Assembly (NCBI GenBank): GCA_019828565.1
Contig: JAHDYR010000001.1
Span: 62,001 to 126,000 of the forward strand
Origin: Carpediemonas membranifera
Lineage: Eukaryota; Fornicata
DNA length: 64,000 nt
Direction of reading: 5' to 3'
The position numbers and the translations under genes were made by a program. This document shows, in pieces, positions 10,716 to 23,132 of this stretch. Under the pieces are notes generated by a model. The model was not told the DNA's origin. It made no database searches and was given only the letters and a program-made list of their open reading frames with translations. Each line of letters opens with the position of its first letter. The first letter of the stretch is position 1.

Positions 10716-11444
10716 ATGGCTCCGCCTGCTCTAATCTTCCTTGCTGGTAGTGGAACGAGACTTCGGCCTCATCTTGAGAAGCCCGTGGCCCATAAGTCGC
10801 TGGTGCCTCTTCCCGACGGCAGCACAATCACTTCTCGCCAGATCAAGCAGCTCCACACTCTCCGTGAAGAGGGCTTGATCTCGGACATCCACGTTGTCCT
10901 TGGAAACGCCGCTGAGGCCATGGAGGCGTACATCCGGGAGCTGGAGACCGGCCTCACCGTCCACATGAACGAACAGCACGCCACGACCAACACCGCCGCG
11001 TCCGCCCGCATCGGCCTGCAGGAGATGACCGAAGAGACTGTTGTCTGCATGGACGGCGACGTCGTCATGGACATCGACATCCTCCGCCAGACCGCCCGGG
11101 ACGCCGAGTGCAACGTCTCCGTCCTCCGCCCCGAGGCCGGCCTCGACGACGAGTGCGTCAAGTGCGACTACGACGCTTCTACTGGTCGCATCCACCACCT
11201 CGGCAAGGGCATCGAGGGCCAGGCCGAGGCCATTGGCGTCTACAAGGTCCCCCGCGCCGCCATCGTCGAGCTTCTTTGCGGCGAGGGTCTCGCCAACAAG
11301 TACTTCGACGATGTGCTCTCCATCTACGCCGAGCGTGGCGGTGCGCTGAAGGCGATCGACATCACCGGACTCCAGGTCACCGAGGTCGACGAGCTCGCCG
11401 ACTACCAGCTCGCCCAGGCCATCGTCAGCGCCGGCACCCCCTAA
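10716..11444 (+). CDS. Nucleotidyltransferase of the NDP-sugar pyrophosphorylase / LicC-like superfamily
   Basis: This 242-residue protein begins with ALIFLAGSGTRLRP, a version of the LAxGxGxRxxP nucleotide-binding signature of GT-A-type nucleotidyltransferases. VVCMDGDVVMD near residues 108-118 fits the DxD metal-binding strand. Proteins of this size with only this domain transfer CMP or another NMP onto a phosphorylated sugar, phosphocholine or phosphonate; I cannot choose the substrate from sequence. No signal peptide or membrane segment is present, so it should be cytosolic. It is a single uninterrupted frame. It converges with the large surface-protein gene, whose stop lies about 100 bp away. 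A bacterial origin is possible for such small single-domain enzymes but is not demonstrated here. Confidence 0.75.
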   Translation: MAPPALIFLAGSGTRLRPHLEKPVAHKSLVPLPDGSTITSRQIKQLHTLREEGLISDIHVVLGNAAEAMEAYIRELETGLTVHMNEQHATTNTAASARIGLQEMTEETVVCMDGDVVMDIDILRQTARDAECNVSVLRPEAGLDDECVKCDYDASTGRIHHLGKGIEGQAEAIGVYKVPRAAIVELLCGEGLANKYFDDVLSIYAERGGALKAIDITGLQVTEVDELADYQLAQAIVSAGTP

Positions 11445-11541
11445 CTGACTATACTTAAACCCATTTACCAGTAGTGTAACATGACACCACACCGCCCCAC
11501 CGGGCCGACGAAAAGCAATACCAATTTACACAGCAGAGCAC

Positions 11542-14500
11542 TTACGGTGGCAGGGGCGGCCTGATGTGAGGAGCCTGTGTCGGGCAAAACTGCTCGGAGT
11601 CGCCCTCGGATGCGATCGACTGGGCAGACACCACCGGATACACTTGCTGGCCTTCGAACATGCCGTATGAGTCAGGCCCACACTGACCAGCGATAGGTGT
11701 CGGGTATGCGTGTGCGTAAGACTTCTTTCGCGTGAGCTTCAGAATGAGCGATGCCAGTGCGGAGGTGGAAGCGCCTGACACAAAGCAAACGATCGCTATT
11801 AGTAGACATAAGAGTCCAGCCGAGCCCAAAGCTATTGCAATGACGGTAGGAAGGGGCAAGCTGTTGGTAGGTGAGGCAGAGTTAGTATGTGTCACCTCAC
11901 TGGCAAGCTTGGACACCAGGAATGGGTGCCCGTCCAGACTAGCGACAACTGTGTGGTGATCGACGGACGCGTCATTGGTGGAAACGGGGAGGGTGAAGCA
12001 GATCTTGCCGTTTGATAGGGCGAGCTCGGTGAGATAAAGGTCATCATACGTGATGGAAATCGCGGTGAGCGCCCCAAAGGCTGCGTCACTAAGTCCAATA
12101 CACGTCTGAGGGCCGGCCTCGTTCGTTCCTGCGCTAATAGCTGGCGTGTAGTACATCTTGAGGTGATTCGCAGTCACCCCGGCTCGGGTCGCGCCACATT
12201 GCACCTCTGCTGCGTCATTCAGCGCGACTGAATTGAGCGTACATGTGCCAAAGCCGGTGACCTCGACCTCGGAGGGGCACACTGGACTTTTCAGGACGGA
12301 GCTGATGGTTGTACCAACCAGCGTGACCTCTGGGTTGGGGAGGACGAAGTCGGCCGGGATTGTGACGCTGATTGAGCTCTTCACGTTGTCTTCAAGGGTG
12401 AAATTGAGTGCATACGTCTGGCCAACGATCGTACCCAACGCGTTGACCGGTATCACGGGCACGGCGAGTGTCGTGGTGGCGTTGCTTACGATCTGGCAAG
12501 GCCACAAGTCGTCGAGCGTGGCGTTCTTCACACCAACTGACAACACCGCGCGGTTAAACGTTATACTTGTTTCTTCGCCCACAGTGATGCTGTTCTCGAT
12601 GAATGACTCACACGAAGTCTGCGGCCCGACAGGGCATGACCATGCCAGTGCGGGGCAGGCCGTGCATGATTCCTGACCGGAGCTGACAGAGTACGTGCCG
12701 TTATTGCACGGAAGCTGTTGAGAGTGGTCAGAATTCGCGACGTAGTACCCGGCGTCGGCCGTGTCGCAGCTGCTCTGGCCGGTGGCGGCCTGGTAGGTAC
12801 CAGCGTCACACCCGACTGGGGCGACAGACCCGGCCTCGCAGTAGGAGCCGGCGGGGCACGCACCACCGGTGGGCCCGTCTGTGGGCGTGGCCGTCGTGGC
12901 GTTTGCGGTGCAGTAGTACCCGGACGCGCACTGCCCGGTCGGCGCGGTCAGGCCGGTGCTGCCGCAGTAGTATCCAGCTGTGCAGTCAACACAGGCGCTC
13001 TGGCCGGTCTCTGGCTGGAACGTGCCGAGCGGGCAGGCCACTGCGACAGCCCCGCCGGAGCAGTAGTAGCCTTCAGGGCACACCAGCTGGGTCGTGTGCG
13101 GCTGGGCGTCGGCGGGCGTGTAGTAGCCTGAATCGGCGTCCTCGCATGCGCTCTGGCCAGCCAGGGCCTGGTACGCGCCGCTGTCGCACACGAGCTGCGC
13201 CGTGTGGTTCGTATTGGGCACGTAGTACCCGGCGTCGGCGGTGTCGCAGGCGGACTTCCCAGTGGTGTTCGTGTATGCACCAGGGTCTGAGCACTCGACC
13301 TGGGCCACGTAGTCGTCGCTGTAGTTACCGACAGCTGCGGGCGCACAGTAGGAATGCCCTGTGCTTGCCTGGAATGTGCCGAGGTCGCACTGGAGCTGGA
13401 TAGGGTGGGGCTGGCTGTCGGCCGGGACGTAGTGACCAGCATCAGCGGCGAGACATGAGGCCTGGCCAGGCGCTGGCTGGTACGTGCCGTTGTCGCAAAC
13501 GAGTTGCTGTGTGTGGTTCGTGCTGGGCACATAGTACCCGGCGTCTGCGGTTTCGCAGCTGCTCTGGCCGGTCTCTGGCTGGAACGTGCCGAGCGGGCAG
13601 GCCACTGCGACAGCCCCGCCGGAGCAGTAGTAGCCTTCAGGGCACACCAGCTGGGTCGTGTGCGGCTGGGCGTCGGCGGGCGTGTAGTAGCCTGAATCGG
13701 CGTCCTCGCATGCGCTCTGGCCAGCCAGGGCCTGGTACGCGCCGCTGTCGCACACGAGCTGCGCCGTGTGGTTCGTATTGGGTACGTAGTACCCGGCGTC
13801 GGCCGTGTCGCAGCTGCTCTGGCCGGTGGCGGCCTGGTAGGTACCAGCGTCACACCCGACTGGGGCGACAGACCCGGCCTCGCAGTAGGAGCCGGCGGGG
13901 CACGCACCACCGGTGGGCCCGTCTGTGGGCGTGGCCGTCGTGGCGTTTGCGGTGCAGTAGTACCCGGACGCGCACTGCCCGGTCGGCGCGGTCAGGCCGG
14001 TGCTGCCGCAGTAGTATCCAGCTGTGCAGTCAACACAGGCGCTCTGGCCGGTCTCTGGCTGGAACGTGCCGAGCGGGCAGGCCACTGCGACAGCCCCGCC
14101 GGAGCAGTAGTGGCCTTCAGGGCACACCAGCTGGGTCGTGTGCGGCTGGGCGTCGGCGGGCGTGTAGTAGCCTGAATCGGCGTCCTCGCATGCGCTCTGG
14201 CCAGCCAGGGCCTGGTACGCGCCGCTGTCGCACACGAGCTGCGCCGTGTGGTTCGTATTGGGCACGTAGTACCCGGCGTCGGCGGTGTCGCAGGCGGACT
14301 TCCCAGTGGTGTTCGTGTATGCACCAGGGTCTGAGCACTCGACCTGGGCCACGTAGTCGTCGCTGTAGTTACCGACAGCTGCGGGCGCACAGTAGGAATG
14401 CCCTGTGCTTGCCTGGAATGTGCCGAGGTCGCACTGGAGCTGGATAGGGTGGGGCTGGCTGTCGGCCGGGACGTAGTGACCAGCATCAGCGGCGAGACAT

Positions 14501-17500
14501 GAGGCCTGGCCAGGCGCTGGCTGGTACGTGCCGTTGTCGCAAACGAGTTGCTGTGTGTGGTTCGTGCTGGGCACATAGTACCCGGCGTCTGCGGTTTCGC
14601 AGCTGCTCTGGCCGGTCTCTGGCTGGAACGTGCCGAGCGGGCAGGCCACTGCGACAGCCCCGCCGGAGCAGTAGTAGCCTTCAGGGCACACCAGCTGGGT
14701 CGTGTGCGGCTGGGCGTCGGCGGGCGTGTAGTAGCCTGAATCGGCGTCCTCGCATGCGCTCTGGCCAGCCAGGGCCTGGTACGCGCCGCTGTCGCACACG
14801 AGCTGCGCCGTGTGGTTCGTATTGGGCACGTAGTACCCGGCGTCGGCCGTGTCGCAGCTGCTCTGGCCGGTGGCGGCCTGGTAGGTACCAGCGTCACACC
14901 CGACTGGGGCGACAGACCCGGCCTCGCAGTAGGAGCCGGCGGGGCACGCACCACCGGTGGGCCCGTCTGTGGGCGTGGCCGTCGTGGCGTTTGCGGTGCA
15001 GTAGTACCCGGACGCGCACTGCCCGGTCGGCGCGGTCAGGCCGGTGCTGCCGCAGTAGTATCCAGCTGTGCAGTCAACACAGGCGCTCTGGCCGGTCTCT
15101 GGCTGGAACGTGCCGAGCGGGCAGGCCACTGCGACAGCCCCGCCGGAGCAGTAGTAGCCTTCAGGGCACACCAGCTGGGTCGTGTGCGGCTGGGCGTCGG
15201 CGGGCGTGTAGTAGCCTGAATCGGCGTCCTCGCATGCGCTCTGGCCAGCCAGGGCCTGGTACGCGCCGCTGTCGCACACGAGCTGCGCCGTGTGGTTCGT
15301 ATTGGGCACGTAGTACCCGGCGTCGGCGGTGTCGCAGGCGGACTTCCCAGTGGTGTTCGTGTATGCACCAGGGTCTGAGCACTCGACCTGGGCCACGTAG
15401 TCGTCGCTGTAGTTACCGACAGCTGCGGGCGCACAGTAGGAATGCCCTGTGCTTGCCTGGAATGTGCCGAGGTCGCACTGGAGCTGGATAGGGTGGGGCT
15501 GGCTGTCGGCCGGGACGTAGTGACCAGCATCAGCGGCGAGACATGAGGCCTGGCCAGGCGCTGGCTGGTACGTGCCGTTGTCGCAAACGAGTTGCTGTGT
15601 GTGGTTCGTGCTGGGCACATAGTACCCGGCGTCTGCGGTTTCGCAGCTGCTCTGGCCGGTCTCTGGCTGGAACGTGCCGAGCGGGCAGGCCACTGCGACA
15701 GCCCCGCCGGAGCAGTAGTAGCCTTCAGGGCACACCAGCTGGGTCGTGTGCGGCTGGGCGTCGGCGGGCGTGTAGTAGCCTGAATCGGCGTCCTCGCATG
15801 CGCTCTGGCCAGCCAGGGCCTGGTACGCGCCGCTGTCGCACACGAGCTGCGCCGTGTGGTTCGTATTGGGTACGTAGTACCCGGCGTCGGCCGTGTCGCA
15901 GCTGCTCTGGCCGGTGGCGGCCTGGTAGGTACCAGCGTCACACCCGACTGGGGCGACAGACCCGGCCTCGCAGTAGGAGCCGGCGGGGCACGCACCACCG
16001 GTGGGCCCGTCTGTGGGCGTGGCCGTCGTGGCGTTTGCGGTGCAGTAGTACCCGGACGCGCACTGCCCGGTCGGCGCGGTCAGGCCGGTGCTGCCGCAGT
16101 AGTATCCAGCTGTGCAGTCAACACAGGCGCTCTGGCCGGTCTCTGGCTGGAACGTGCCGAGCGGGCAGGCCACTGCGACAGCCCCGCCGGAGCAGTAGTA
16201 GCCTTCAGGGCACACCAGCTGGGTCGTGTGCGGCTGGGCGTCGGCGGGCGTGTAGTAGCCTGAATCGGCGTCCTCGCATGCGCTCTGGCCAGCCAGGGCC
16301 TGGTACGCGCCGCTGTCGCACACGAGCTGCGCCGTGTGGTTCGTATTGGGCACGTAGTACCCGGCGTCGGCCGTGTCGCAGCTGCTCTGGCCGGTGGCGG
16401 CCTGGTAGGTACCAGCGTCACACCCGACTGGGGCGACAGACCCGGCCTCGCAGTAGGAGCCGGCGGGGCACGCACCACCGGTGGGCCCGTCTGTGGGCGT
16501 GGCCGTCGTGGCGTTTGCGGTGCAGTAGTACCCGGACGCGCACTGCCCGGTCGGCGCGGTCAGGCCGGTGCTGCCGCAGTAGTATCCAGCTGTGCAGTCA
16601 ACACAGGCGCTCTGGCTGGTCTCTGGCTGGAACGTGCCGAGCGGGCAGGCCACTGCGACAGCCCCGCCGGAGCAGTAGTAGCCTTCAGGGCACACCAGCT
16701 GGGTCGTGTGCGGCTGGGCGTCGGCGGGCGTGTAGTAGCCTGAATCGGCGTCCTCGCATGCGCTCTGGCCAGCCAGGGCCTGGTACGCGCCGCTGTCGCA
16801 CACGAGCTGCGCCGTGTGGTTCGTATTGGGCACGTAGTACCCGGCGTCGGCGGTGTCGCAGGCGGACTTCCCAGTGGTGTTCGTGTATGCACCAGGGTCT
16901 GAGCACTCGACCTGGGCCACGTAGTCGTCGCTGTAGTTACCGACAGCTGCGGGCGCACAGTAGGAATGCCCTGTGCTTGCCTGGAATGTGCCGAGGTCGC
17001 ACTGGAGCTGGATAGGGTGGGGCTGGCTGTCGGCCGGGACGTAGTGACCAGCATCAGCGGCGAGACATGAGGCCTGGCCAGGCGCTGGCTGGTACGTGCC
17101 GTTGTCGCAAACGAGTTGCTGTGTGTGGTTCGTGCTGGGCACATAGTACCCGGCGTCTGCGGTTTCGCAGCTGCTCTGGCCGGTCTCTGGCTGGAACGTG
17201 CCGAGCGGGCAGGCCACTGCGACAGCCCCGCCGGAGCAGTAGTAGCCTTCAGGGCACACCAGCTGGGTCGTGTGCGGCTGGGCGTCGGCGGGCGTGTAGT
17301 AGCCTGAATCGGCGTCCTCGCATGCGCTCTGGCCAGCCAGGGCCTGGTACGCGCCGCTGTCGCACACGAGCTGCGCCGTGTGGTTCGTATTGGGCACGTA
17401 GTACCCGGCGTCGGCCGTGTCGCAGCTGCTCTGGCCGGTGGCGGCCTGGTAGGTACCAGCGTCACACCCGACTGGGGCGACAGACCCGGCCTCGCAGTAG

Positions 17501-20500
17501 GAGCCGGCGGGGCACGCACCACCGGTGGGCCCGTCTGTGGGCGTGGCCGTCGTGGCGTTTGCGGTGCAGTAGTACCCGGACGCGCACTGCCCGGTCGGCG
17601 CGGTCAGGCCGGTGCTGCCGCAGTAGTATCCAGCTGTGCAGTCAACACAGGCGCTCTGGCCGGTCTCTGGCTGGAACGTGCCGAGCGGGCAGGCCACTGC
17701 GACAGCCCCGCCGGAGCAGTAGTGGCCTTCAGGGCACACCAGCTGGGTCGTGTGCGGCTGGGCGTCGGCGGGCGTGTAGTAGCCTGAATCGGCGTCCTCG
17801 CATGCGCTCTGGCCAGCCAGGGCCTGGTACGCGCCGCTGTCGCACACGAGCTGCGCCGTGTGGTTCGTATTGGGCACGTAGTACCCGGCGTCGGCGGTGT
17901 CGCAGGCGGACTTCCCAGTGGTGTTCGTGTATGCACCAGGGTCTGAGCACTCGACCTGGGCCACGTAGTCGTCGCTGTAGTTACCGACAGCTGCGGGCGC
18001 ACAGTAGGAATGCCCTGTGCTTGCCTGGAATGTGCCGAGGTCGCACTGGAGCTGGATAGGGTGGGGCTGGCTGTCGGCCGGGACGTAGTGACCAGCATCA
18101 GCGGCGAGACATGAGGCCTGGCCAGGCGCTGGCTGGTACGTGCCGTTGTCGCAAACGAGTTGCTGTGTGTGGTTCGTGCTGGGCACATAGTACCCGGCGT
18201 CTGCGGTTTCGCAGCTGCTCTGGCCGGTCTCTGGCTGGAACGTGCCGAGCGGGCAGGCCACTGCGACAGCCCCGCCGGAGCAGTAGTAGCCTTCAGGGCA
18301 CACCAGCTGGGTCGTGTGCGGCTGGGCGTCGGCGGGCGTGTAGTAGCCTGAATCGGCGTCCTCGCATGCGCTCTGGCCAGCCAGGGCCTGGTACGCGCCG
18401 CTGTCGCACACGAGCTGCGCCGTGTGGTTCGTATTGGGTACGTAGTACCCGGCGTCGGCCGTGTCGCAGCTGCTCTGGCCGGTGGCGGCCTGGTAGGTAC
18501 CAGCGTCACACCCGACTGGGGCGACAGACCCGGCCTCGCAGTAGGAGCCGGCGGGGCACGCACCACCGGTGGGCCCGTCTGTGGGCGTGGCCGTCGTGGC
18601 GTTTGCGGTGCAGTAGTACCCGGCCGCGCACTGCCCGGTCGGCGCGGTCAGGCCGGTGCTGCCGCAGTAGTATCCAGCTGTGCAGTCAACACAGGCGCTC
18701 TGGCTGGTCTCTGGCTGGAACGTGCCGAGCGGGCAGGCCACTGCGACAGCCCCGCCGGAGCAGTAGTAGCCTTCAGGGCACACCAGCTGGGTCGTGTGCG
18801 GCTGGGCGTCGGCGGGCGTGTAGTAGCCTGAATCGGCGTCCTCGCATGCGCTCTGGCCAGCCAGGGCCTGGTACGCGCCGCTGTCGCACACGAGCTGCGC
18901 CGTGTGGTTCGTATTGGGCACGTAGTACCCGGCGTCGGCGGTGTCGCAGGCGGACTTCCCAGTGGTGTTCGTGTATGCACCAGGGTCTGAGCACTCGACC
19001 TGGGCCACGTAGTCGTCGCTGTAGTTACCGACAGCTGCGGGCGCACAGTAGGAATGCCCTGTGCTTGCCTGGAATGTGCCGAGGTCGCACTGGAGCTGGA
19101 TAGGGTGGGGCTGGCTGTCGGCCGGGACGTAGTGACCAGCATCAGCGGCGAGACATGAGGCCTGGCCAGGCGCTGGCTGGTACGTGCCGTTGTCGCATAC
19201 TTGCAAGTCCCCTTCGCCATTGGTGAAGAATCCCGACCCGTCCACGTAGCAGACCGTCTGGCCGACATTCAACTGGTAGTAGCCGTCAGCGCACTCGCGC
19301 TGGTACTGGGCGCCAGCAGTGTTGGTGTAATACTGGGCCGACGTGTCAAGGCAGATGGAGTCACCGAGGGTGGCATACTGGCCGGCCGTGCAAGGCGTGC
19401 AGGCGGGGAAGTCCCCGTTGGTTCCGGGTGGACATTTGGGGATGTTCAGAACCTGTGCGGAAACGTAGTAGTTCTCGTGTTCAGCGGGGGCATTGGACTG
19501 GCTGGCGACGACGATGTTGCCGTTGCAGCGAGGGCCTTTCCCATGCGGGTGTAACTGCCGTTGCCTGCTGTTCTCGACGTGAGCACCCACTCGTTGTTGA
19601 TGAACTCGTAGATATATACGAATCCAGCAGCTGTGAACTCATCGCTGTCGGCTTCGTAATCTGAGATAATCAGACGATCTCCGTGAATCAAGACGGTGGA
19701 ACCGAAAACCACCGTGGAATCCGGGCTATTGTCCGCGTTGGGGTAGGCTGGCACAACGGTGGAAACATGCTCAAACGTCGTGGCCGAGTAGACATAGACC
19801 ATGTTCTCGGTCTCAAGACCGACTGCGAGGAGGTCTCCGTCGGAACTGAGGCTGACGATGGAATACCCGACGTCGATTGTCGTCACCACGGCTCCACTAT
19901 GGTTATATACGCGGACGACAGAAGCGGCTGACTCGAAAATGTAGTTCTCGTCCATGGCGACGGTGCGGCCGAGCTTAGCATATGATGCGGTGCCATTGAT
20001 GGACGTCACAGCGACGTCTTCCGCGTCTGTCCCATTGATTGTGACGATGAACACTGCTCCGCTGTCTTGAAACCCGCCGCGGTGGGCTAAATAATCGCCG
20101 ACGACGAATGTCGATGCCGTCTCGTTGACCTGTAAAGCGGTGGGCTGGAAAACACCGAATGAACTGCTAATCCCGTCATTGGGATATGTAAACGTGAGCG
20201 TGGCAATCTCGGTCGGGGTGTCGGCGCCGCTAAGGATGCTGATCGTGCCTGTGCCCCCATCGTAGGCCGACACCATGATGTGAGAGGCGGTTATGGCTAC
20301 ACCGGAGGCGTGAGTGCTCTGGCCGCTCGGCAAGTTCCACAGATGCGTCTTACTGAGGAACTTGCCCTCCGTGTCGAACAGAACGAGTGGGTAATACTCA
20401 TCATGGCCAAGCGTGGCGATCATGGAAGAGCTTGCGGCGACACCTATGATATTGGCGTGCACGAGGGACCTTGAACTCTCGACCAGGCGGGTCTGTCGGA

Positions 20501-21899
20501 AAGTTTCGGTGGCGATGCAGGTCCATTGGCCGTCATTCGGGTTGAAAGAGCTTGGGCATTTCAGCTGCCCAGTCAAGTCATACGGCGGCGAGTAGTAACC
20601 GAAGTCTGCGTTGAGGCAATAGACCTGGCCAGAGTCCGGTTGGTACTGGCCGGCTGGGCAAGGATCGCATTCGCCAGTGATCGACGAGAAGAAGTAGCCG
20701 GCATTGCAGTGCTTGAGGTCGATGACAGGGTTTGTTGTACCCACCCCACCGGCAAAAATGGTGACGTCTGAGAGAACAACGGAGATGCCGTACTTCTGAG
20801 ATGCAGTGTCGCCCGTAAACGTGTAAATCCACTCAAATTCGCCAGAGGCTGCCTTGTACTGATATGCAAACACAGCGCCAGTGTTGCTGAGCTCAGCCGT
20901 GTCATGCAGTGGTGTTCCTACGGCCACGATACCACCATGGACCGAGACCGACGTCCCAAAGTAGTCGTAGCTCGAGGCGTCCGGGGTCAGGGTCGAGATG
21001 AGGGCGGGGGTCGAGGGCACGGTGATGTTGTAGACATAGGCGGTGCCGCGGAAGTACGTGCGGCGGTTGTCTGTCACTGCGAGCCAGTCGCCGTCGACGG
21101 AGAGCTTTGTGTCAGAATTACAGCTAGGCGGAGTGATGGCGGCTACAGACGTTCCATCGATGCTAACGGTGCGGACATGGTAGCCATACGTGTTATTGTA
21201 CCACAGGTGATAAATGATGCCATCATTGACAGCAAAGGAGTGGGCCTCACCGATGTAGCTGCTGTAGGAGCTCTCCGGAACCAATGACAGCACGGGGTCC
21301 CAGGTTTCGTCGTGGTTGTACGTGAAGATGGCTCCTCTGTATGCAGTGGAGGCAGTGCCTGTGACCGTCTTCGTTTGGGGGGCGCCCACGACGAGGTCAT
21401 CACCCTCTATACTGAGGCTGAAGCCGAAGTAGCGGACAATGAAGTCATCAGCGCTCAGGTCGGGCGGGTCGAGGAGAGAGGGGGGATTGCCGCTGAACGA
21501 AAGCCCGTTGCGGTCGTAGACGTAGACTCGACCAGTGTAGCTGTTGTAGGAGTGGTCCGCATGTGTTATATGTCAGTAAAAGAAACAAACTGTAACGACG
21601 TAGGCATCGGAGACGGCGAGAGAGTGGCCAAAGTAGGTGCCGAAGAGGTAGACGTCATCGGCCAGGGACCAAATACCATCAGAGTCGCGAGAAAAGCTGG
21701 ATACAGTGTGAGTTTCGTGTGAAGAAACGAAGAGAGTGCTGTTGTCAACAAGCACGGAGTCTGAGACAGCCGCCTCAAGATACTGGTTGCAATACGAATT
21801 GACAACGAGCACCGCGAGGGAAAGCAGGATCAAACGCGGAATGTTCGTGCGTACGCATGCTTGTGTCCGGGGTATGGCAGCGTTCAGAGATCTCGGCAT
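11542..21899 (-). CDS. Giant FG-GAP plus cysteine-rich type I membrane protein, VSP-like (frame interrupted)
   Basis: I read one gene of about 10.3 kb. The suggested start is the ATG at 21899, followed by a basic stretch and a hydrophobic segment (LILLSLAVLVV) as signal sequence. Next come FG-GAP/beta-propeller-like repeats (about 21800-19500), then about 2,300 residues of cysteine-rich modules with many NHT, NYS and NGT sequons (ephrin-receptor/GCC2-GCC3 type spacing). Near the C-terminus are one transmembrane helix (about 11750-11850, VIAIALGSAGLLCLLIAIVC) and a cytoplasmic tail of about 70 residues. The frame changes twice: near 21545-21595, where a gt-starting intron is possible but not resolved, and near 19500-19550, where a 1-nt shift interrupts an otherwise continuous FG-GAP motif. 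It resembles high-cysteine membrane proteins and variant surface proteins of diplomonads in architecture. Ligand and function are unknown. Introns, assembly indels or pseudogenisation could explain the breaks. Confidence 0.75.
12712..19200 (-). repeat. Coding tandem repeat, 1044-bp unit, with nested 480-bp duplication
   Basis: The block gagacatgaggcctggccag recurs at about 13448, 14492, 15536, 17060, 18104 and 19148. The spacings are 1044, 1044, 1524, 1044 and 1044 bp. The 1524 interval is one unit plus a 480-bp block repeated at about 15856 and 16336. The unit equals 348 codons, so the array stays in frame. Copies are nearly identical; the few differences are shared between non-adjacent units, for example GHYC/GYYC and TSQS/TGQS. 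Confidence 0.95.
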
Positions 21900-22045
21900 G
21901 TTGGTGCACAGATGCGGTGTTTGCGTGATACTTCGGAACAAATAGCGCATTTTCGGGGGAGATAGCATCATTGGTTGTGCAATGCTTTTTTCAGCCACTT
22001 TTCTGCACATGACAGTGTGACAGTCACATTCTCATTCTGAGATTT

Positions 22046-22066
22046 GTTGCGCAGTATAAACACATT
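22046..22066 (+). repeat. 21-bp direct repeat, copy 1
   Basis: A 21-bp sequence containing gcagtataaacaca is repeated exactly at 23133-23153. It lies about 60 bp beyond the end of the minus-strand Fanzor-like remnant, and the pair brackets that remnant. It could be an element end or target-site relic. Confidence 0.7.
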
Positions 22067-22124
22067 TTTCGAACCTCCCAGACAGGGCCTGAAAGGAACG
22101 ATCAAAGTGCCAAACTGCACAACA

Positions 22125-22814
22125 TCATCCGTCCGTAGACGAATGTTGGCGGTTAGCCAATTGATGATACTGGAATGATGTTGGAAGGCGCGGGATCGAT
22201 GTGCGACTGAACGGAGAGCCACTGAGCTCATCTTCCGTGGCAAGAGAACGCCACAGGATGTTCTCTGCAGCACTCTTGTCCCGATGATCAACATTCAGAG
22301 CATCAGGAACTGTTGCGCGCCACTGAGCACCACGGCACTGTGGATTTTCGCAGAGCATCACACGATGTGGGTGAACGTGCTGGTCATCACGCGGACGAAC
22401 TCGCTTGTAGGGGGCGTGGCAGTGAGGGCAGACGACGGTGGTGCGGTCCTCGTTAACCATGTTAAGATCGACGACAATGTTATACCCCTTGAGAAGGGGT
22501 ACTATCTCTCTCGCGAACTTTCGATACGGCGCGCAAGGAATGAACATACCAGCAGGCGTGGTGAATCCCGAGCTCCCGTAGAAGACTTTCAGGCGAATGG
22601 GGGTGGCGATGGGATGGTGGCGACCGAACTCCCGAGCCAACTGTTGGCCGCAGCGGGCGAAGTGCTTCTGGCGAAGGATGTGGTTCGCAAAGCGCACTAG
22701 GCGGAAAGACTTACGCATTCCAGCCTCGAAAATGTCGTTCGCGTTGTCCAGCACAAACCTCATAGAGTTGTTGATACTCACTAGTCTTGTACTCTTGAAC
22801 GACGCGGCCGTCAT
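22125..22814 (-). pseudogene. Fanzor/TnpB-like RNA-guided nuclease, C-terminal remnant
   Basis: The 229-residue frame ends with the C-terminal signature of OrfB/TnpB and eukaryotic Fanzor proteins. A CPHC knuckle and a CENPQC knuckle form the inserted zinc finger, followed by DHRDKSAAENI, the RuvC-III motif with the catalytic aspartate. Upstream, NEDRTTVVCPHC fits the Fanzor pattern of an acidic residue and Arg-Thr just before the zinc finger. YGSSGF further upstream fits the strand after RuvC-II. The N-terminal two thirds and a clean RuvC-I motif are missing; a possible continuation towards 22970 is in another frame. It is a degraded mobile-element gene lying upstream of the large surface-protein gene. 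Confidence 0.72.
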
Positions 22815-23132
22815 ATCAAAGCCGAAACTTGGCGTCTTAGTGTATCCGCACTTTGGAAGGACGCCGGAGCTGGTGGTGCCATCGGGGTGCCTGTTGTAAT
22901 ACCCTCCGATGGACCTCGCGCCCGGTCGAACCCCATGAGGTGGGCATCAGGATCCGGCGCGGGCGGAGCCTCGGCATTATTGGATGTGGAATAGAAGACA
23001 ATGAGACGACGTGTGAGCGATTGTGATGTTTGCAGCTGTGCTGACGTCCACGAAGAAGACGCTTTGTGGAAGCCCTGGAGAAGACGATCTCCCTACCGAC
23101 TTAAGACGTGAGTAGGAGGGAGACAGGGCAGT

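Noticed and set aside
13455-19103. Long plus-strand and alternative-frame minus reading frames (330, 490 and 320 codons) inside the tandem array
   Set aside because: They repeat with the array and have Arg/Ser/Pro-rich composition typical of shadows of a GC-rich coding repeat. Only the long minus frame gives regular Cys modules and sequons.
12712-19200. Regular spacing considered as a CRISPR-like or satellite array
   Set aside because: Units are 1044 bp, in frame, and code for cysteine-rich modules. There are no short repeats with unique spacers.
22060-22080. TTCGAAC-like sequence considered as a tRNA T-loop
   Set aside because: No acceptor stem or anticodon arm could be folded around it.
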